Positions 44,301 to 56,300 of a stretch of DNA of 64,000 bases are shown here, piece by piece. The DNA is from Azorinus chamasolen. Its lineage: Eukaryota > Mollusca > Bivalvia > Cardiida > Solecurtidae. The stretch is taken from assembly GCA_963576725.1 (NCBI GenBank), contig OY755236.1, forward strand, positions 65,769,379 through 65,833,378, in the 5' to 3' direction. The notes under the pieces were generated by a model. It saw only the letters and a list, made by a program, of their open reading frames with translations. It was not told the origin of the DNA and did no database searches. The position numbers and the translations under genes are program-made. Every line of letters starts with the position of its first letter. The stretch's first letter is position 1.

Positions 44301-47300
44301 CACTCCAGAATGGACAGGGACCATGGGCAGACTAGACGCTGCTGCGCATGCGCAGGAAAGCGGAATACAAGTAAATGAAAACAAACTTGAGCGTTTCCTC
44401 ATGGAGAGTGAGGGCATCGTGGAGACTTTTCGGCATGAATTCGGGCGTTTGAAAACATTGAAACCTTGAAAACACTGTTCGCCCAGATACAGGCCGATAT
44501 TGGTGCCACAAAATAGAAGTTGCTGTCTGAAACGGGGGACTGCCCGAGTTAGAAGCAACACAACGTTACGGCCACTGTCACGCATCTGTGGGACTCTGAC
44601 ACTCCAGTTATTGACCTTGAAGATCTTTTAACGGACACACAGGCGGATGATACCAACGACAGCTTTATGAAACACTTTGATGATTACTTTTTGGTGGACA
44701 GAGTTTTTAGATCACCAGTACAGGAGGTGGTCGCTACAGAATACACAAGGTACTGATACCTCCCAAAGTGGCCAATGAAAAGTTAAAGGGATTGGCAGAA
44801 CACTACAAACTCATAGAAAATGTAAACAGTCTTCAAGTGCCCAGGACTAATGGTTTTCTGTGGGATCAGCTTGGGAATTCAGTAAGTCATCGACCGTATC
44901 TCAGCAACATTTGGAAGGGCACTTGAACAGGGCAACTGCTCTGTTCGTGCAAGCTATGAGTCATGTGTACGATAATGACAAAACAGATACGATACACAAT
45001 ACCTGAAAAACAATGCATTAAGGACTTGCATGCAGCAGCATCAATGTTATCAACAATCAATGGCAAGAAACTGTGAGGAAAGAGCTCAATCAAAGATTTA
45101 GGAGCATTTGTTCTAGTGATACGCTGGTCTCTGTCACAGGCTTGTTCGAGGACAACATGTCAAACCAGACTCGACAACTACACACGGCGAAGAACATCCG
45201 TTTGACCAACGCTCCCGAAGACAGGTTTTTTTAGCGAACGGGACAGGCAAACATTCCGAGAACACCCCCTTAAAAGTACAAAAATGAGTCATGCCGGAAA
45301 CACCATTAAGTCTAAATGCAAAATCCATGCCTTACAAGTCCCACGAGAACAAATTTGGGAACAGGTAAAACAGGGAAATAGTTCAACGACTGCAAGAAAT
45401 TACTCATGACAAATGGATATTACAGACAGTGCGTGGGCATTCAATGGAACTTGCGCAATTTTCACAGCAAAAACAAATTAGCTAGTCCATTAAAACTTTC
45501 AGATATTGATGCAGATAGATGAATAATATGTTTTTGATCTTGAACTTAAATTAAAACGTGACAAGTACACCTCATATATGAGAATGGATTTCTCTACTGA
45601 AGCTACAATTCACTGGTGGATTTATAACCTTCATTAGTATGTTAGTCCCTTCATGCGGATGATAGCTTGGTAGGGTATGGTGGTGCATTTAAGATAAACA
45701 TCTCACTACCATTGGCGTATGGGTACCGGGGGGAGCAGAGGCTTCATGTAAATGTTCTGGAACTCAAAGAGTGTAAATTAGCATTGTTTGCTCTTTGTAA
45801 TGACACGCGCTCTAATCATACATGTTTGTACGTATGTGATGGGCTTACATTAATACCTTTTGCGGTAATTGTAAATAGCTGAATACTATTGCCCGTGACA
45901 TATGGCTCTGGTGCACTGGTAGAAACATACATATTAGTGCTGCACATTGGCTGGAGTTGCAAATATTCAGGAAATATCTGTTTTTATTTGACCAGACTCA
46001 ATAAAAAGTGTGATAAACATGTCTCCAGGTATCCCGAACTATTCTAGTGGGCAGTTAGTGCGTTTTCGTTAGGCGGGGCAATGTTCTATACATATTTTAT
46101 CCTTTCAATTTGGTAACGAGGATTCTCCAGTAGATAGCTCAAGACCAATCGCAAGTGGTGCTTTAAAACCATCTGGAAGCTTATGGCCACAGTTGCTTTA
46201 TCCGATAGCAGAGCACATTTACTATATACTGTCAACACAAGTGTTAACACTTCCAGGAACACCATCGTAAACGCACCTCTTGAAGAAAATGATATTGCTG
46301 GTTTTCAATCACTCACACACCGCTCTCTGTGGGTCGATTTTTTAATGACGTGCAAGGCGTTGCCACTGTTGATCATTGGGACCATGCCTCGCAGCTGTTT
46401 CTGAAGACTGATACCACAATACTATGTGCTACGTCATCTCTGTTTGATCCCTTAACCTGTCTTTGTTCGATAAAATCTCAATCAGAGTTCAATTATTTTC
46501 AGGTAATTATATTTTAAGTGCATTATTACGTATGATCAACGTTGTTTCCACATGACTCTAGATAACGAGACAATTAATAAGCTCAGCTAAGTTGAATGGC
46601 AGTAACAACAATGTACAGTCAGGTGCAAAAAGTATTGGTGAAAAGGGACGCCATCTTGGATTGACTTACTGAGTTGAGTATTATTGTCTAAGCTCCCTTT
46701 GTAAATTTACCATGGTTATTGGATATGATGTCATAAATAGCTGATGACATCATTATTTATGCTGATTTCGATGATGTCATAGATATTTTGTGTAGTTTAT
46801 GCGTTTATATGTAGAAACCAAGACATGGGTAGGAAAGGTCAAGAAATTTCACTGGAAGTAAGAAAACTTGCTGTGGACTTACACTGCAGTGGTCACAAAA
46901 TTAGTGATATTAGCAGATTATTATGTGTGCCTTACATGACTATTTCTAACATTATAAAAAAGTCATTAGCCAGTGGATCAGTTGAAAACAAGCCTAGAAG
47001 TGGCAGGCCAAAAATAGTGAGTGATCGGGACTATAGGAGTCTGGAAAGGTTAGTGAAGATTAATCGGCGTGACTCTTTGAGTGATATTACCTCAAAATTT
47101 AATTCAAAAAGAGATAAACAAGTGTCTAAACGTACTGTTCAGTTCCATTTAAACAAGCATGGGATACACAGAAGAGTACTGAGGAAGCGTGTTGTGGTCA
47201 GTGATGTTAATAGAAAAAAACGGTTGTCATGGTGTTTGGAGAAGAGAAGATGGCATGTAACTGGGCAGTGGGACAAAGTTATTTTCTCTGATGAGTGTCA

Positions 47301-50300
47301 AGTTGAAATAGGTAACAACAACAGGGTCTATGTATGGCGCAAACATGGCGAGGGGTACAGACCTGACCTGATACCATCAAAGCAAAACAGAAAGTTCAAG
47401 GTGATGATCTGGGGGTGCATTTACTGGCATGCTGTAGGCACATTAGCTAATGTGACAGGAAATATAAACTCAGAAAAATACAGGGAAATTCTTGAACAAA
47501 ACATATGGCCTGTGATTGCCAGACATTTTCCTGATAATCAATACCTTTTCCAGGATGATAATGCCCCAGTACACAGATCACGGGTACTTCAGGTCTATAG
47601 AGCTACAAATGACTTAAAATCCATGTCTTGGCCTGCCCAGTCACCAGACTTAAATGTAATTGAAAACATCTGGTTATACATCAAGAGAAAATTATCATAC
47701 AGACACCATGTCATCAACAGCAACGAGGATCTTTTCACTGAAATTCAAAAGATTTGGATGGACATACCTACTGCTTACGTTCAGAGTCTATATTTATCCA
47801 TTCCAAGAAGAATTATGTCAGTTATCCGATTAAAAGGGCACTTGACAAAATATTAAGGTAGGAAAAATGTTGGAGTTTGATTGTTAAAAGATGTTTGATT
47901 AGTTGAAATTATTGTTTAATTGGTATGATAGGTAAAAATCTAAATCCAAGATGGCCGCCATTTCACCAATACTTTTTGCACCTGACTGTAGATTCATCGT
48001 GCAATTATGATCGGCTAAACTTATCACGTTTAATACAGGATTGTGTATAAGGTGTATACTGATCTAGCAACATACGTATCTTATATCTCAGCCAAATCCT
48101 ACCAGATTCTTGCTGCAACTTATTAGAATCAGCACGGAGATGTGATTCTAATGAGTTGCAGCCAGATAGTTTTGTGCAGATATACATGTATAAACTATTC
48201 TAATTAAATGAAATACACTTATCTACAACACTGTATGCAAGTCACAACTACAGATAATTGTGTGTACCCAAATACTAAATCGTCATTTCCCCACTAAACC
48301 CTTTACCGTGACCACTCTTCGAGACAGTAAAGGGTTTGGAAGAGATATAAAGGAGCTATTCTTCAAAAATTATTTAATTTACGCATCTGATCTGGACCTC
48401 TCTAAATATCGCTTACCTACGTCACACTGTGCACCAGAATATCCCGTCTGACAGACACACAAGTAGCCACTTCCATATCGTGTACAGATACCGTGTTTAC
48501 ATGGGTTGTTGTAGCAGTGATCGTCTAAATTGAGAAAATGCGAGTACTTATGTGACTAGTGAGTGGGAGTTCTCAATATTGCACTTATAAAACATATCAT
48601 GTAAAAAGAATATTGTTAAGAAAATCTTGATTCAATCTCATATATCAAGTGATTTTATATGTTATGAAAAGGAGATTAATTACAATAGAAGCAACACTTT
48701 TCGCATAAAATGTATGTATTTACTGTAGTGCTATATACAACATTTCCAGAGAGACGTTGAAATAAAATATTCTAATAGATCAGTAGACATATTATCTATA
48801 GCCCTGCTTTTGGCTTAACTATTTCCATATCAATCTATAGAAAAATGTATTTTCCATTACATAAAAGTACATGTATGAGTCATGCAGGAAACACCGCATA
48901 CAAAACACACAACCGCCCAAACAGCACCACGACGACAAACAGCAAATGTACATGTATATAAAAGACACAAAGAGACGCACAGGCATAACAAATAAACAAT
49001 AGGGGGAAGATGGAAGTACCACCTTGGAACGGTCAGTGACAAATGTCACTGGGGGTGGGGGGGGGGGGTTAAGCCGGTTAAAATACGTTACAGAAGGAGT
49101 ATATACAGCTGAAAGTAACTTAAGAGTACGTCCAGCTAAAACAATATCTGGCCATTTATTGGCACAGCATTCTTGTGAACTAAATAAGAAACCTTACCCC
49201 GATCATTTTATTACCGATTACATTCATTTAGGTATTTGTAAAAGGATGCATTTGAGACATTTTGACGAAACCAAAGTAGAATTCTCTAATCTCTAATCTT
49301 ATCCTGCTATCTACGACATGACTCGCAGGTTGGGTCCCGGTGAGACGTTAAGTAACTCTGCTGCATCTCATCAGGATCCAATCTGTCTGACACCGGGTTA
49401 ATAGTTTCTCAAAAGCTTGTTCGCATCGGGCAGGATATAAAATTTGATCAGACATTATTGTTTCACAGCGGGATAAGGGTGAGGATATTAATCTTACACG
49501 TATCGCACTGTTTTCCCGTGTATCCTGCATTGCACGCACACGTATAGCTGTTGCTATACTGGGTACATAAACCGTGTTTACATGGGTTGCTAAGGCAAGC
49601 GGCATCTGTAATCAGTTAACATTTTACCTTTGTAAACTAAATATAACGAGGTATGTTTATGCCAAAGTGGAAGCTTTTACGGATTCATGCAAATGCTTTA
49701 ACCCTTTACCTCATGACTATTTATACCAGAATTCATAATTTAATAAATATTGATAAACATTTTTTTTATAATTGCTAAGGTATTTGTAAAAGGATGCATT
49801 TGAGATATTTTGATGAAACCAAAGTAGATCTAATTTTATTCTGCTATCTACGACATGACTCGCAGGTTGGGTCCCGGTGAGACTTTGAGTAACTCTGCAT
49901 CTCATCAGGATCCAATCTGTTTGACACTGGGTTAATAGTTTCTCAAAAGCTTGATCACAGCGGGATAAGGGTGAGGACACTAATCTTACATGTATCGCAC
50001 TGTGTGCCTGTGTATCCTGCATTGCACGCACACGTGTAGCTGTTGCCATACCGGGTACATAAGCCGTGTTTACACGGGTTGCTTTGGCAAGCGTCATCTG
50101 TAATTAGTAAAAAAATAAAAACTAGTTATAATCTACTTTCAGTCCGATGGACCGCTCAGCCGCTGTACATTTACTCCCCTGGTCATTAAGTCATTTGCTT
50201 ACAATATTGAGCACTGCTAACATGGCACAATCATGCAGCCGCAGTACCGGCTAGTGACCTTTTTAACCCCTTGGTGGAGAGGATGTGCGGGTGGGAGACA

Positions 50301-53300
50301 CTGAAAAGCGTCTCTGAAATTTCCGGGAGGGACCGGGATTTGAAACCTGGACCTGCGGATTGGTAGACAAGCGCGTTACCACCTGACCACCGCACACCAC
50401 AAACATGGTACCTTTGTAAACTAAATATAACGAGGTTATTTCATAAATATTGATTAACTGGTTTTTTTACATTTGCTAATGAAGACGGAGATGTTTGGCT
50501 GGTAGAAACTGCAGAATCAGATCTATATTATTTCATAAGCAGCAAACATAACAGCCCCTGATCAGACAGCTCTTAAAGGAACCGTCTGATCTAGGTCTAC
50601 TTTGCTACAACAGTATCAAAATGCGTAATCTATGGGGAAAGAGTTAACTGCTAAAACGATACCTACAGCATCAGCATTTGCAAGTTTCTTGTGTAACACC
50701 GTTAAGACGTATGTTGTTATTAAATCGTAGATTATTTGTACAATCAAACAACACAGCAGAGAAACATGACACTTTTACAGAAAATAATTACCGTGGCAAC
50801 TGATAAACAGAAAGCAAATGCAGATATTTCTATGGACAAAAGAATCAGCAACCTTAGAGATAATAACAATACAGTCGTTTGCATTGTCACCACACGCTTT
50901 TAAGGAACATGTACATAGTTGGAGATAAAATTTTCGATGTTTTGAAAAGCTGGTAGTAAATGATACATTCACCAACATACACGATGCAATATCATGTTTC
51001 ACGAAAAGGTATACTTTCAGTGATTTGGGGGCAAACATATACCTTTTGTTCAGACAACGAGCTAGGAAGAGAAGGCGTCTAAATACATTGGAGTCGAATT
51101 ACAGTCTTCAGCTCAACCTACGAAACATTAGCCGATGGACCAATACTTGAGGGTTAATACTAAAAACGCCTTATACAAGGGAACAAGTATGAACAGTTTC
51201 GTACAACATTCTCTAAATTCCATTATCGAAATCTCAGATTCATTACAAAAACAAATGTAATTTAAAGGTGCTCCAGCGACAAGGCATTTCACTCCCGAAC
51301 ATTTATGGCGATTTAAATGACTGATTTACAAATTTTCTAAGAAACGTGTAGTTGGAAACATCAATTTTCAAAGTCTGTTCAGTAAACGCATAAATCAGTC
51401 CCTGAAAGAATATTGTAATCCAATGACATTGCAAAGCGCTTCATGTTTGGTGGTTGATCAGACGCTTAAGTTTAACTGAGTTTCGGCGTTATTCGCCTGG
51501 TCACTTGATATCCAATCTTGATACTTACATGTATCACATTGTTTGCCTGTGTATCCCGCATTGCACAAGCAGGTATAGCTGTTGCCATTATGCGAACACA
51601 AGCCATGTAAACATGGGTTGCTATTGCAGGCGTTATCTGGAACAAGCATGGCACACATTATGAATTTTGGCTTTATGTTATGTTCAGTATTCAGTTTTAG
51701 AAATTAAGGCGAAAACAAGATTTCCATGAAATAATCAGGACGAAGTTTATGCATAGGTTTCGTCATTCAGTTCCATTGTATTACCGTCTGCTTCCAAGGC
51801 ATTTATCGACCCAAGAGTTCAGTAATCGATCTGGGAGTTTAGTTACTGGTCTGGGAGTTAAGTTTTCGGTCAGGGAGTTCAGTTGTCGCCTTATCGGTAT
51901 GGGAGCACTTGCATTTGCAAACATGGTAGATAATGGTCTGCATTATATTGCATTCGAAATCCTCCAGAAATTTTAAGCCTTTCATAGTGGGTGGACCGCA
52001 ACTTTAAGCATTTCGTGGTAGGACTCTGTTGTTAAACACTGATTGGCTATTCAATTCTGAAAATGCAACACTGAAACACCAAAGCATGCTAACACATTAC
52101 ATTTACTGCAAATAAATATCTATTTTAAAATCATAATTGTAACGGTTTAAGGAAAATAAACATACAATAAAATCTCGATTATTCGAACACTGAAATGCGT
52201 ATTAGTATCACTCTTTAAGACAGGTGGCAGCTTAATGCATGATGAAAGTCATACAGAAAGCTCCTCTAGGAGCTTTCTGTATGACTTTCATCATGCATTA
52301 AGCAGCCACCTGTCTAAAAAGGTTTAAATTCTTCTATACAAAAATTCGAATAATCGAGATTTTACTGTACTAATGGTTGACTCTAACTCCGTCTCGGCTA
52401 GGAATTCAATCACGTCAACATCTTGCGAGAAAATGGCAACTGACTACAGAGGTCCAAATAAGATGCGTAAATTAAAATATTTCTAAGAATAACTTCGTTA
52501 TTTGAACATCTGTATATATTACGCATACCACTGCACGTCCGTTTCGATACGGTGCTAAACCCATCCAAACTGGACTTAATGTAAAGAGGAAGTTTTTATC
52601 TTCTCTGGCAGGCGACTGTCTAACGCATAGCGAAAGCACGGCTTTCATCCTGCATTAAGCTGTCACCTGTATTAAAGATAGACATTGATACTTATTTAAA
52701 TGTCCGGTTTAGAGAGGTTTTACTGTACTTACACATATCACACTGTGTGCCAGAGTATCCTGGGTCACACGTGCACAAGTAAGAATTATCATGGTGTAAA
52801 CAGGTGCCGTGTTTACACGGACTACTGTAGCAAGAGTTATCTGAAAACAAAAATAGCAACACTTAGTCATCTATAATATTTCATAAGCAAACAGAGGAGA
52901 TCCTGGTCAAAAGGTTTCTACAGCAACCGTCTGTTCTGTGTCTACCCTATTAGCAAATGCGTCAAAAGTAGTCTTTATAAGGGAAAGGGTTAGCTGGGAA
53001 AAATAACAACAATTAGCCAATGGCCTGAAAAGCGTATCTCAGCGTATCACAGAACTACATTAACCCATTTTTGAATACCAAAGGTAATTGCAAATAGTTT
53101 GATTTGAGTAAGTTGACATCTCACAGGGGTTCAACCTGTTTGACACCCAGACGCTGTTTCTGAAAGGAAAAGGAAGCAGACGGTACAGTAATTGTGGCAG
53201 ACGACAATTTTAGCAACCGAGGTTGTTTGCAAGATCCCAAAGTCGCATTGCCTGACAATTATATTCAATTATGGCATCTTGTTTCTCTCTAGAGGTGCGC

Positions 53301-56300
53301 AATTTATGCTACACATAGTAATTATTTTATCGCTACAAGTAATTGGCCAACACATGCTAATTATTGCCATGTTTGCATGCCGTGCTTATTAACTCCTCTC
53401 ATTTCTATTTTTTGTGTAAGAATGACAAATTTTACAATTATTAAAATATCACTTTATGTAAACCTTTAGTTACGGCTGTACGATAGTAACATGAAAATAC
53501 ACCCGGCTGACTTTTAAAATGAACTATTCCAAAATTCAAACAGGTAAAGCTTGTTGTGAATATTTGGTGATTAGTGTAACGTGGCAAACAGTGGAGACTC
53601 TGATCCTCTAGGAGCCCTCTCATCTGGGTCTACACTGTTTGCAAAGGATATAGTGACTCGTGCCCCGCACAGTAAGGGTTAAACATGCAAACCGTTTTAA
53701 TCTAGACGGGGCGCCGATTAATTCGGCGTCTCATCAGGACCTACTCTGTTTGACGCTCGATCAAAAGTTTTTCTCTCAAAAACATGACCGAATCAGAAGC
53801 AACTAAACATTAGGCATAATCAGAGTTTGTGCAAACACCATGTTAACATGTAAACGGTTAACCCTTTCGCTGCCAAACTCTGTCGTCTGCTAACTTTGTC
53901 ATCTGCTACAAATTTTCTTTCTTTTGATTTTCTTCATTTTTGTTTCAAAAACATAGTAACAGTAACAAACAGTTTGTATCCTGATGAGACGCCGAGTTAC
54001 TCGGCGTTTCATCTGGATCCAAACTGTTTGCATAGGTAATCACAGATCCGGCATTGGCAGCGAAAGGGTTAATGTGGTCGTCAGTATTGTGCGTAGAAGA
54101 TTTGCCTCTACGGTTATATTAGGAGATATTTAGTACTTTTCAGACCATATTTGAAAATATGGTAAGGGATAATATCCATATGAGATGTGTTCATATGAGT
54201 TTCCCTAAGAAATAAACATAACCATCAGGAAGCAGACAGATTCTTCAAATACAGTAAACCCTCTCTAAACCGGACGCTCAAATTAAGTATAAATATCGGT
54301 CTTGGAGACAGTGACAGCTTAATGCGTGATAAACGTCATACAGTGTTCCCTCTCTACAACGACACCCTTTGGGATACGAAGATTGTATGTGTTGTTCAGA
54401 GGGAGTTGTTATAGTGAGGTAAAATCAAACATAATTAGCTTGTTTGCAGAGCCCCGGATAAGGTGTATTTCGAGAACTAAAACCGTTATGCCTCAATTAA
54501 ACCCTATGTTGTGACCACTCTTTAGAATCGTCACAAAGTCACGATTCTCAAGAGTGGTCACAAAATAGGGTTTGATGGAGGCATACAGAAAATACGATAG
54601 AAAAAAGTCTGGAGCCTTGTTGTTTCGGAAACAGTGACATGTGTTGTTGTGAGGAGGGAATCGTTATTGAGAGGGCCGTTGTAGGGAGGGAGCAAAAAGC
54701 TCCTCTAGGAACTTTCTGCATGATTTTCATCCTGCATTAAACATCCACCTAAACATTCTAAATTCGTTTCTACTAGAATTCCGGTTTGAAGGGGTTTTAC
54801 TTTACAGCCTTTCTAATATAATTCGGCTTTGAACATACACTCATCTATCTCAACTTCCATCGAGTGTATTATATAACATATTGGCTGGGTTCTCAGCTCC
54901 TACTTTTTCATTCGGGGAACCAGCAGCCAGGTATGACAAAATCTTTGAGTTTTAAGTCCGCTCTAAAAGTTAGTATAGCCTTTCACATGGGAACGAGCTT
55001 GCTCTATAACATAATACTTTACATCCAGGTGTGTGCCTTACTGTTAAACAAGAGTACATATATGCCACAACACACATCCCTTTATTATATATGATTAACG
55101 AAAAAGGTTAAAATGACCGGTTTAATTCAGAAGCACATGGGCCGATATGACTGATAATCAAACTTGGCCGAGAGATTTGGTGAAAATTGGATGAAAAATC
55201 TTCGACAGTGAAAACATTAAGCTTTTCAAAGCCTTTGCAATTAGAGTAGACCCGATCAGCCGGCTGATCAAGGGCTGCTCTATTTGCTTATGATATAATA
55301 TAGATATGATTCTACAATTTCTGTCATGGCCAAATAGTCCGGTGTCCATGCGCATTTATAACAAATGATCTTATTAATGTTAATGGTATCATTATTTCTG
55401 TTATAACTATTCATGGAGTAAATGTTTAAAGGAACAGCTTACATATATCGCAGTGTTTCCCTAAGTATCCAGGATTACATGCGCACGCGTAGCCACTTCC
55501 ATGGTGTGAACAGGAACCGTGTTTACACGGGTTGCTTGAGCAAGCGTTGTCTAGAAATTGAACACATAGCATTAGTACAAAAACATCAATTCATTCACAG
55601 AATGGGCATCCATTCAAAGTGGTTCTGTTTAACATGTAAGCATATCGTATCTGGCCAGCAGTTAAACAGCAACTCCCTTCTAAAGCGACCAGCATAAAGA
55701 GGTCTAATTCTGGGTCTTAAACCTTTCCCTGTTCAATACTCATGGACGAAATGGTGACATCATGAATGTTATTTATTTTTATAATGGCATATGAACACAT
55801 AATGTTTTGGCTGAGGCAGAAACTGTAGGACCAGATCTATATTATACCATAAGCGAACCGAGCAGAACCAGATCAGACGGGGCCATCTGATCTGGTCTAC
55901 TCTGTTTGCAGATGCGTGAAAAGGCGTTTTTATGAAGGAAAAGGTCAAAGACAACTAGTAGCCTAATGCAGGACAAAAATAATATGCAGAAAGATAATGT
56001 AGGAAGTGTTTGCAATACTCTCGACCCACATCAAGCAACTGACAGGCATAAATTGGTCGCATTAGAGTGGGGTTACTGTATTTGATGTGCTTCATGTTTT
56101 AAAAACGATATGGAGGAATTGCGAATCTTCCAAATAGCTTGGGTTCAGATGAGAGGCCAAGTAAGCCCGCGTCTCATTAGCATCCCATCCGCGTGACACT
56201 GTGATATCTATGTATGTCTATATGTGTGTCACTGTGATCTCTGTGTATGTCTATATGTGTGACACTGTGATCTCTCTGTATGTCTATATGTGTGTCACTA

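Larger units (their letters stand above)
49231..50490. repeat. Tandem duplication of an EGF exon with its introns
   Basis: GGTATTTGTAAAAGGATGCA opens both units, at 49231 and 49779. ACGACATGACTCGCAGGTTG, the EGF exon, and ACCTTTGTAAACTAAATAT follow in each. The second unit has gained about 270 bp (the SINE at 50133-50398). Confidence 0.88.
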
